A stretch of 8,686 nucleotides of DNA, from assembly GCA_003022505.1 (NCBI GenBank), contig PXTQ01000071.1:1-8686 (forward strand). Reading direction: 5' to 3'. This DNA is from Bacteroidetes bacterium QS_8_64_10 (GTDB lineage: Bacteria; Bacteroidota; Rhodothermia; Rhodothermales; Salinibacteraceae). Both the position numbers and the translations under genes were made by a program. Numbering within the stretch: the first letter of the stretch is position 1; the number at the start of each line of letters is the position of its first letter. The notes beneath the pieces are model-generated. The model worked only from the letters and a program-made list of their open reading frames with translations, ran no database searches and had not been told where the DNA came from. Below, in pieces: positions 1 to 5,261 of the stretch.

Positions 1-495
1 ATCGGCTACCTGGCGCAGGAGGCGTCCGTCTTCCAGCACCTCACCGTGGAAGACAACCTGCACGCCGTGCTCGAATTTCAGGGCCTTGCCCGCTCCGAAC
101 GCCGCGAGCGCGTCGAAGAGCTGATCGACGAGTTCGGACTGGAACGCGTGCGCGCGACAAAAGGTCATTCCCTCTCCGGCGGGGAGCGCCGCCGCACCGA
201 GATTGCGCGCGCACTGGCCGGCGAGCCGCAGTTCTTCTTGCTCGACGAGCCGTTCGCCGGCGTCGATCCCATCGCCGTCGAAGACATCCAGTCCATCGTC
301 GCCGACCTGCAGGAGCGCGACATCGGCATCCTTGTCACCGATCACAACGTGCACGAGACGCTCGCCATCACCGACCGCGCCTATCTCCTGTACGAAGGCC
401 GCATCATGAAGCACGGCACCGCCGAAGACCTGGCCGCCGACCCCGAAGTGCGCCGCCGCTACCTGGGCGAGAAGTTTACGCTGGAACGGTACTGA
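1..495 (+). CDS. lptB: LPS export ABC transporter ATPase LptB (5'-truncated by window edge)
   Basis: This is the nucleotide-binding subunit that powers the LptB2FGC transporter, which extracts lipopolysaccharide from the inner membrane on the cytoplasmic side. The frame is open from base 1, so the Walker A half lies outside the window; 164 residues are visible. The visible part begins in the Q-loop (IGYLAQEASVF, Gln6). It contains the ABC signature LSGGERRR (residues 58-65), Walker B FFLLDEP with Asp82-Glu83, the D-loop GVDP and the H-loop TDHN with His115. The C-terminal RRRYLGEKFTLER is the typical LptB ending and favours LptB over other ABC ATPases. A GTG at 46 is internal to the conserved domain and is not the real start. 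A complete LptB is about 240 residues, so roughly the first third is missing. The gene ends at TGA 493-495 and is followed directly by an intergenic word array. Confidence 0.93.
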   Translation: MGYLAQEASVFQHLTVEDNLHAVLEFQGLARSERRERVEELIDEFGLERVRATKGHSLSGGERRRTEIARALAGEPQFFLLDEPFAGVDPIAVEDIQSIVADLQERDIGILVTDHNVHETLAITDRAYLLYEGRIMKHGTAEDLAADPEVRRRYLGEKFTLERY

Positions 496-501
496 AAGGT
501 T

Positions 502-588
502 GCAGGTTAGCAGGTTTACAAGTTGCAAGTTTCTCAAATTGATCGATGCAAACTTGCAACCTGTTAACTTTTAGACTTGCGAACTTAT
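502..588. repeat. Octamer-period word array with inverted arms downstream of lptB
   Basis: Four consecutive 7-8-nt units follow the pattern gca[a/g]gtt(n): gcaggtta 502-509, gcaggttt 510-517, acaagtt 518-524 and gcaagttt 525-532. After a 17-nt spacer the words recur inverted: aaacttgc 550-557, aacctgt 558-564, taactttt 565-572, agacttgc 573-580 and gaacttat 581-588. The inner arms 518-532 and 550-564 pair at 14 of 15 positions, so a transcript could form a stable hairpin just after the lptB stop. There is no convincing U-tract, so calling it a terminator would be inference. Confidence 0.7.
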
Positions 589-731
589 TACGTGTGTCGG
601 GTTGCCGCTTTTCTCGCACAGACGTATCTTCTGAACCGCCGTAGCGTCCACTTCGAAGGGCTGAAACGAGCAATCACTGGCGCGTTGCGTGTAACGTGGT
701 AGAGCACTGTCAAGTCTAAATGCGGTTCTGC

Positions 732-859
732 GAGCGATCTCAAAACTCAATGAGAGCACGTCATCTTGAATGAGAAGGATCCCCATCAGGCTGACTACCA
801 GGTTGGAGGAGATTTTTCGACTTCGCTCAAAATGACAGCCTGGGGTTTTGAGATCGCTC
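732..859. repeat. Compound palindromic (REP/MITE-like) element with perfect 15-bp terminal inverted repeats
   Basis: The ends gagcgatctcaaaac (732-746) and gttttgagatcgctc (845-859) are perfect inverted repeats. Nested inside is a second inverted pair: gtcatcttgaatga on the + strand from 760, and gtcattttgagcga on the minus strand from 836. The minus-strand inner half reads gtcattttgagcgaagtcg, which resembles the GTCATnnTGAGCGAAG-type palindromic repeats widespread in bacterial intergenic DNA (from memory of the motif, not a search). I see no coding frame of its own and no clear target-site duplication. It is most likely a non-autonomous interspersed repeat. Confidence 0.75.
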
Positions 860-991
860 TCTTCAATCCCACAAATCACATTGGACACCGCAGTAGCTGG
901 CCGAGCTTTACGCAATACGCCCTTTGCCCTTGCCTGCACGCTCGACGCATCCAGTGCCATCTCATTTTATTTCACAGCTATCAATTGAATT

Positions 992-2833
992 ATGTGCGGT
1001 ATTGTAGCCTACATCGGCGATCAGAAAGTCAACGACCTCCTGCTCACGGGCCTGAAGCGCCTCGAATATCGCGGGTACGACTCGGCGGGCCTCGCCGTTG
1101 TCGCCGACGACAAGCTCCACGTCAAAAAGAAAGAGGGCAAGGTCGATGAACTGGTCGAAGCCATCGAGACCGATCACCAACCCGAAAGCACGCTCGGCAT
1201 CGCGCACACGCGCTGGGCCACGCACGGCAACCCCAGCGACGTGAACGCGCACCCCCACACCAACGCGGCGGGCGACTTTGCGCTCGTGCACAACGGCATC
1301 ATCGAGAACTACGACGTGCTCCGCAAGAACCTCGAAGAGAAGGGCTACGAGTTCAAAAGCGAGACGGACACGGAAGCGCTGGTGCATCTGATCGACGACG
1401 TGCGCAAGGAAACGGACCTGAGCTTGCCGGAAGCCGTGCGGCAGGCGCTCACGCAGGTGGTGGGCACCTACGGTATCGCCGTGGTAAGCGCCAACGATCC
1501 CGATCTCTTGATCGCGGCGCGCAAGGGTAGCCCGTTGCTTTTGGGCGTGGGCGAGGGCGAGAATTTCGTGGCCTCCGACGCCGCCCCGCTCGTCGAGCAC
1601 ACGCGCAAGGTGGTTTACCTCAACGACGGCGAGATCGCCACGGTGCGGCGCGACGGCTTTGACGTTAAAACGATTGGCGACGAGGAGTTGGAAAAAGAGA
1701 TTCACGAGTTGGAATGGGACCTGGGCCAGATCGAGAAGGGCGGCTACGAGCACTTCATGCTCAAGGAAATCATGGAGCAGCCGAACGCGCTCGAAGAGTG
1801 CATGAGGGGCCGCCTCCTGCTGGAGGACAACACGGTGCACCTCGGTGGGCTGACCGACGTGATGGACGAGTTGCGCGAGGCCGAGCGTATCATCCTGGTG
1901 GCCTGCGGCACGTCCTGGCATTCCGCGCTCGTCGGCGAATATCTAATCGAGTACTTCACGCGCATCCCCGTCGAAGTCGAATACGCCTCGGAGTTTCGGT
2001 ATCGCCACCCCATTCTGCACGAAGACGACATGGTGATCGCCATTAGCCAAAGCGGCGAGACGGCGGATACGCTGGCGGCGGTGCGCGAGGCGCAGGACCG
2101 GGGCGCGACGGCGCTGGGCGTGGTGAACGTCGTCGGCTCCTCCATCGCGCGCGAGACGGACGCGGGCGTCTACCTGCACGCCGGCCCAGAGATCGGCGTC
2201 GCCTCCACAAAGGCGTTTACGGGACAGGTGATGGTGCTGACGCTCCTGGCGATGAAGCTCTCCGAAGAGCGCGGCACGCTCTCGAAGGAAAAGCGCGCCG
2301 AGTGCCTGCAGGCCATCGCCGACCTGCCGGACAAGGTGCGCCGCGAGCTGGAGCGCGACGAGGAGATCGCCGAAATGTCGAAGGTCTACCGCTACGCCGA
2401 CAACTTCCTTTACCTGGGGCGCGGTTACAATTTTCCGGTGGCGTTGGAAGGCGCGCTCAAGCTCAAAGAGATTTCCTACGTTCACGCCGAAGGCTACCCG
2501 GCGGCGGAGATGAAGCACGGCCCCATCGCGCTGGTGACGCGCTTTATGCCCGTTATCTTTATTGCGATGAAGGACTCGACCTACGACAAGGTGAAGTCCA
2601 ACATCGAGGAGGTGATCGCCCGCGACGGCTCCGTCATCGCCATCACCGACGCCGATAATCACGAGCTTGACGACATGTGCGAGTACGTGATGCGCGTTCC
2701 CGAAACGATGGAGTTTTTGCTGCCGCTGCTGACGGTGGTGCCGCTTCAGCTCCTCAGCTACCACATGGCCGTCTTGCGCGGCTGCGACGTGGATCAGCCT
2801 CGCAACCTCGCCAAGAGCGTGACAGTGGAATGA
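992..2833 (+). CDS. glmS: Glutamine--fructose-6-phosphate aminotransferase (isomerizing)
   Basis: GlmS makes glucosamine-6-phosphate from fructose-6-phosphate and glutamine in the cytoplasm. This is the first committed step towards UDP-GlcNAc for peptidoglycan and LPS. The 613-residue product has the full family length (E. coli 609). It starts MCGIVAY, so Cys2 becomes the N-terminal nucleophile of the glutaminase domain after Met removal, which fixes ATG 992 as the start. The glutaminase domain spans about 1-240 (TRWATHG and HNGIIENY visible). It is followed by two SIS domains with CGTS (Cys305), SQSGETADT (352-360), ALEGALKLKE (Glu486, Lys490, Glu493), KHGP (His509) and the C-terminal AKSVTVE (Lys608). 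All match the catalytic and sugar-binding positions of the E. coli enzyme. There is no Shine-Dalgarno upstream and no glmS ribozyme recognised. It converges with the minus-strand EI24-type gene, 45 bp apart. Confidence 0.98.
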   Translation: MCGIVAYIGDQKVNDLLLTGLKRLEYRGYDSAGLAVVADDKLHVKKKEGKVDELVEAIETDHQPESTLGIAHTRWATHGNPSDVNAHPHTNAAGDFALVHNGIIENYDVLRKNLEEKGYEFKSETDTEALVHLIDDVRKETDLSLPEAVRQALTQVVGTYGIAVVSANDPDLLIAARKGSPLLLGVGEGENFVASDAAPLVEHTRKVVYLNDGEIATVRRDGFDVKTIGDEELEKEIHELEWDLGQIEKGGYEHFMLKEIMEQPNALEECMRGRLLLEDNTVHLGGLTDVMDELREAERIILVACGTSWHSALVGEYLIEYFTRIPVEVEYASEFRYRHPILHEDDMVIAISQSGETADTLAAVREAQDRGATALGVVNVVGSSIARETDAGVYLHAGPEIGVASTKAFTGQVMVLTLLAMKLSEERGTLSKEKRAECLQAIADLPDKVRRELERDEEIAEMSKVYRYADNFLYLGRGYNFPVALEGALKLKEISYVHAEGYPAAEMKHGPIALVTRFMPVIFIAMKDSTYDKVKSNIEEVIARDGSVIAITDADNHELDDMCEYVMRVPETMEFLLPLLTVVPLQLLSYHMAVLRGCDVDQPRNLAKSVTVE

Positions 2834-2837
2834 GGGG

Positions 2838-2868
2838 GCAAGCTGGCAAGTTGCAGGTTGGCAGGTTG
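2838..2868. repeat. Tandem gca[a/g]gtt word array in the glmS / EI24 convergent spacer
   Basis: Four consecutive 7-8-nt units lie here: gcaagctg 2838-2845, gcaagtt 2846-2852, gcaggttg 2853-2860 and gcaggttg 2861-2868. This is the same vocabulary seen after lptB at 502-532. The array begins 4 bases after the glmS stop and fills most of the 45-bp spacer between two convergent stop codons. There is no opposing arm here, so it cannot form a comparable hairpin by itself. Confidence 0.7.
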
Positions 2869-2878
2869 GTGGGCATCT

Positions 2879-3679
2879 CTACGCTGACTCGGGCAGGTTC
2901 CGCAGCGTGAGCGCCAGCGCCGTGCCGCCCGTCACCGCCGCCGGCATCACCAGCACGTTCAGGAGCGGCATCCAGAGCAGCAGCGTCGCACCCGCCCCGA
3001 AGCCGAACGTGAGCGCGGGACGCCGACGTAGAATTCGCAGCTTGCGCCGCAGGCCGAGACCGTGACGCGCGAGGCAGATGTCGGCGTACTCCCACGCCAG
3101 AAAGAACGCGCTCAGGGTAAAGCCGAGCACGGTGGCCGCCGCGCTTCCGACACCCGGCACGACGTTCAGAAGCAGCACCGGGACGAGTAACACGCCGTAC
3201 AGCGTCGTGATGAACGCGGTGGAGGCAACCGACCGCAGCGTAACGCGCCAGAGCGGTTCATCGGAGTTGCGCACGCCGCCGGTAAGGACCTGCTCGGTGC
3301 GTTCGGAGAGGCGGTCGTTAAGCGGACTGACGACGACCCCGCCTACCAGCAGCGCCGCGACGTAAGCCAGCACCAGTCCCGCGATGAGGGCGAGCGCATA
3401 CACGACGTACCAGCCAAGCGTCAACGCTCCCGACGGCTCGGCCCAGATCCAGCGCGCCAGCGCGTCGTCGGCCAGCGTCAGCGCGAGCGCGGCGGCTCCG
3501 GTGAACAGGGCGAGGTGAACGAGCGCGGGCAGCGCGGCGTAGCGCCACAGGTTGCGCTCGCGCCACAAGAAGCGAGCGGCGCGAAACGGCAAGAGTAGCG
3601 CCGCTGTGAACTGCGCAGAGGCCGAGCTGTTCTCGCTGGCGGGCAGCGTCTTCAGAAACGAATTAGGAGAAGAAGCCAC
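2879..3679 (-). CDS. EI24 / CysZ-family multi-pass membrane protein
   Basis: This is a predicted inner-membrane protein of 266 residues, close to the usual length of the EI24 domain family (E. coli CysZ, a sulfate transporter, is 253). Hydrophobic segments lie at about 46-69, 88-117, 149-190 (two helices) and 225-260. The loop after the second segment carries SPLNDRLSERTE (118-129), matching the conserved acidic motif of the family. The C-terminal PLLNVLVMPAAVTGGTAL is also family-like. The frame is open further upstream into the dnaJ coding region. I chose GTG at 3679 because it is the first plausible start that clears the dnaJ stop at 3705-3707; a TTG at 3694 is the alternative. The 25-bp spacing suggests co-transcription with the chaperone gene. 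No cys genes are nearby, so sulfate transport is not supported and I give no symbol. Confidence 0.8.
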   Translation of the reverse strand: MASSPNSFLKTLPASENSSASAQFTAALLLPFRAARFLWRERNLWRYAALPALVHLALFTGAAALALTLADDALARWIWAEPSGALTLGWYVVYALALIAGLVLAYVAALLVGGVVVSPLNDRLSERTEQVLTGGVRNSDEPLWRVTLRSVASTAFITTLYGVLLVPVLLLNVVPGVGSAAATVLGFTLSAFFLAWEYADICLARHGLGLRRKLRILRRRPALTFGFGAGATLLLWMPLLNVLVMPAAVTGGTALALTLRNLPESA

Positions 3680-3704
3680 GCGAGCGCGAGCCAATCGAAA
3701 ATCG

Positions 3705-4703
3705 TCACTCGAGCAGCCCCGTCTCCTCTCCCGCCTTGCGGAGCGCCTCGCGTTGCTCACTGGTCAGCTCGTCCGGGATAAGCACATCAACGTGGACGTA
3801 GAGGTCACCGGTGTCGTCTTCCGTTTTCACGCCTTGCCCGCGCAGCCGAAACGTCTCGCCCGGCTGCGTGCCCGCTGGCACCGACAGCTTGATGCCGTTG
3901 CCGTAGGCGTTCTCGACGCGCAGCGACGCGCCGAGCAACGCATCGAAAAGCCCTATCTCGGCGTCTACGTGCAGATCATCGCCTTCGCGCCGGAAGCGCG
4001 GGTGATCGGCGACCTCGAACGTCACGTACAGGTCGCCGCGCTGCCCGCCCGGTCCGGCCTGTCCGCGCCCGCGAAGCCGCACCTTGTGGCCGTGGCGCAC
4101 GCCCTTCGGAATCGTGAGGCGCACGTGCTCCCCGCCCGGCAGTTTCACTTCCTGCTTGCCGCCCGCGAGCGCCTGGCCGAACGAAAGCTGGAGCTTCGTT
4201 TCCACGTCCTGCCCCCCACGCTGCTGCCGTCGCCCGCGCGAGCGTCGCTGCTGCGCCGCCCCGCCGCCGCCGAACGGACCGCCGCCCGCCTGCTGCTGCG
4301 CACCGCCGAACAAGCTCTGGAAGAAGTCGCTGAAGCCGCCGTGCCCGCCGCCGAAGCTCTCGAATGGGTTGCCCTGCCCCTGCTCGAAGCGCACGCGCTG
4401 CCGTCCGCCGCCTCCCATGTCGCTGAAGCCACCACCACCGCGCGGGTCGAAGCCGCCGCGACCGCCGCCCATGCCGCCGAACGGATTGTTGCGCACGGCG
4501 TCGTACCGCTCGCGCTTCTCCGGATCGCTGAGCACCGCATTGGCTTCCTGAATCTCCTTGAACTTTTCCTCGGCCTTCGGGTCGTCCGGGTTGCGGTCCG
4601 GGTGGTACTCTTGCGCCAGCTTGCGATAGGCTTTTTTGATCTCTTTCGCGTCCGCGTCCTCGCTCACGCCCAGAATGTCGTAGTAGTCTTTCGTATCCGG
4701 CAT
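3705..4703 (-). CDS. Class B DnaJ-family co-chaperone (CbpA-like, no zinc finger)
   Basis: This J-domain protein stimulates the ATPase of DnaK (Hsp70) and delivers unfolded clients to it in the cytoplasm. The 332-residue product has a J domain at about 6-71 with the essential HPD triad at 34-36. A long Gly/Phe-rich region follows (about 74-165, with GGF, NPF and Gln/Arg-rich stretches). Two C-terminal beta-sandwich domains come next, including LPGGEHVRLTIPKG (188-201), GDLYVTFEV and GDLYVHVDV. There are no CxxCxGxG repeats, so it is class B (CbpA or DnaJ2 type) rather than canonical DnaJ. I start at ATG 4703 (MPDTKDYYDILG); the frame extends to a TTG at 4715 that adds only four residues and is less likely. 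No Shine-Dalgarno is present. No dnaK or grpE lies in the window. The EI24-type gene follows downstream. Confidence 0.93.
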   Translation of the reverse strand: MPDTKDYYDILGVSEDADAKEIKKAYRKLAQEYHPDRNPDDPKAEEKFKEIQEANAVLSDPEKRERYDAVRNNPFGGMGGGRGGFDPRGGGGFSDMGGGGRQRVRFEQGQGNPFESFGGGHGGFSDFFQSLFGGAQQQAGGGPFGGGGAAQQRRSRGRRQQRGGQDVETKLQLSFGQALAGGKQEVKLPGGEHVRLTIPKGVRHGHKVRLRGRGQAGPGGQRGDLYVTFEVADHPRFRREGDDLHVDAEIGLFDALLGASLRVENAYGNGIKLSVPAGTQPGETFRLRGQGVKTEDDTGDLYVHVDVLIPDELTSEQREALRKAGEETGLLE

Positions 4704-4814
4704 AGCAGTGTGCAAAAATGCTCGTCAACGCTTATGTTGGAGTGTCAGATTTGCAGCCTTCCGGCCTTCCGTTGCATTCAATGACCGCACGCATAGATCG
4801 TGCCATGTTAGGAG

Positions 4815-4886
4815 GTTATGAATCTATGAGACTAAGAGTCTATGATCATAGGCTCGTAGACTCATAGATTCTCCGACTCCTGAGTC
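4815..4886. repeat. 50-bp near-perfect palindrome built from tctatgag-type octamers
   Basis: The core 4821-4870 is an uninterrupted palindrome with 22 of 25 base pairs matched plus one G-T wobble. Its outer arms aatctatgag / ctcatagatt are perfect, and its centre tatgatcata (4841-4850) is itself a perfect palindrome. Read as words, the left arm is gttatgaa, tctatgag, actaagag, tctatgat in 8-nt steps from 4815. The right arm is cataggct, cgtagact, catagatt from 4847, in inverted sense. A small perfect hairpin gactc-ct-gagtc (4875-4886) follows. It lies upstream of the minus-strand dnaJ-like gene and downstream (3') of the LytTR remnant. It could act as a terminator for the lost gene, as a protein-binding site, or only as repeat DNA. 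Confidence 0.8.
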
Positions 4887-5001
4887 AGTGCATCTGGGCG
4901 CGCAGTTCCTGGGCGTAGGAGCGGCTGACGCGCACGTGGTCGCCCGTGCGCATCGCGGCGCGGGACCGCCGTTCGAGGCGTTTCGGCAAGTTGCAGCTCC
5001 G
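4885..5001 (-). pseudogene. Probable decayed C-terminal fragment of a LytTR-type DNA-binding domain
   Basis: One minus-strand frame reads ERSCNLPKRLERRSR and then AAMRTGDHVRVSRSYAQELR, ending at a TGA at 4885-4887. The tail resembles the end of LytTR response-regulator domains, where an HRSxxVNL strand is followed by a strand ending in a GxxVxVSRRYxxxLR motif. Codons from about 4888 to 4980 are almost all G/C-ending, as in the real genes of this window, while the sequence further upstream loses that bias. Compared with a normal LytTR domain the spacing between the two motifs is about 8 residues short, and no receiver domain or start is recognisable. I infer a relic of a deleted regulator gene. 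The same frame opens at an ATG at 5115 (76 codons), so a small real protein remains possible. Confidence 0.4.
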
Positions 5002-5168
5002 CTCGGTGAATAGCGGCGAGCAGCGACGAATCGCACTTGGCGGCTTTGATGTTCTGTTGGAATTGCTCACGTCCCTGCGTATTCTGTATATCGCTGAAGG
5101 TGCAGTGGGCCCCATCAGGTTTACCGCAAGAGATCGCGGAGGGCGCGAAGATGGAAGAGGGAGCTTTT

Positions 5169-5243
5169 GAAAATGGAGAATAGAAGATCGCTTCTCAGTT
5201 TCACCATCCTACGCCATTCTCTATTCCCGATCCTCTATTCGCT
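5169..5243. repeat. Heptamer-period word array with inverted arms upstream of accC
   Basis: The right arm has four 7-nt units: attctct 5216-5222, attcccg 5223-5229, atcctct 5230-5236 and attcgct 5237-5243. The left arm (gaaaatg, gagaata, gaagatc from 5169) carries the inverted words. Arms gaatagaagatcg (5178-5190) and cgatcctctattc (5228-5240) pair at 12 of 13 positions. A smaller perfect stem agaag-atcg-cttct (5182-5195) competes with it. The array ends 18 bases before the accC start, so it should sit in or just upstream of the accC leader. Confidence 0.65.
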
Positions 5244-5261
5244 TCGTCATAGACTCCTCCC

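Larger units (their letters stand above)
496..991. other. Intergenic region between lptB and glmS, no gene recognised
   Basis: I see no protein or RNA gene in these 496 bases. The region holds a periodic word array with inverted arms (502-588) and a compound palindromic element (732-859). It also has a separate perfect 10-bp inverted repeat, tttagacttg at 570-579 against caagtctaaa at 711-720, which encloses about 130 bases. The last 130 bases before glmS (860-991) have no recognisable ribosome binding site, riboswitch or glmS-ribozyme core. Base composition is visibly less GC-rich than the flanking genes. A glmS promoter must lie here unless the gene is read through from lptB, but I could not assign one. 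Confidence 0.7.
4704..5261. other. Divergent intergenic region between dnaJ-like gene and accC
   Basis: These 558 bases separate two divergently oriented genes, so promoters for both should lie here, but I could not assign any with confidence. Contents, left to right: a tandem ccttccgg word pair (4757-4771), a 50-bp palindrome (4821-4870), a GC-rich block with a probable LytTR-domain remnant on the minus strand (4885-5001), about 170 bases with nothing recognised, and an AT-richer word array with inverted arms (5169-5243) ending 18 bases before accC. Confidence 0.65.

Noticed and set aside
860..991. Possible glmS ribozyme or riboswitch in the glmS leader.
   Set aside because: I could not find the ribozyme's double-pseudoknot core, and the glmS ribozyme is mainly a Firmicutes feature.
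766..1149. A 127-codon + strand open frame starting inside the palindromic element and running into glmS.
   Set aside because: It overlaps the glmS glutaminase coding start in another frame, begins in a repeat and shows no protein family.
962..1921. A 319-codon minus-strand open frame antisense to glmS.
   Set aside because: It lies opposite a strongly conserved gene, is His/Val/Arg-rich low-complexity and matches no family. It is a GC-driven shadow.
2834..2878. Bidirectional intrinsic terminator between glmS and the convergent EI24 gene.
   Set aside because: The spacer holds only direct words; no stem longer than about 4 bp and no T-run on either strand is visible.
4713..4720. CATTTTTG on the minus strand upstream of the dnaJ-like gene, close to the Bacteroidota -7 consensus TAnnTTTG.
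   Set aside because: No TTG box lies at the required upstream distance and the site would put the transcript start almost on the start codon. A single loose match is not enough.
3552..4784. A 410-codon + strand open frame antisense to the dnaJ-like gene and its downstream neighbour.
   Set aside because: The Ala/Arg/Leu-rich translation has no domain, and the opposite strand encodes an unmistakable J-protein.
4810..4829. A textbook AGGAGG (4810-4815) with an ATG two bases later (4818) on the + strand.
   Set aside because: The frame reads only three codons before a stop, the spacing is too short, and the ATG lies in the palindromic word array. It is coincidence.
4855..5192. A second minus-strand frame across the accC/dnaJ spacer is open for about 110 codons.
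   Set aside because: It has no plausible start codon, no recognised domain, and it ends in the palindrome. Chance openness in GC-rich sequence is more likely.
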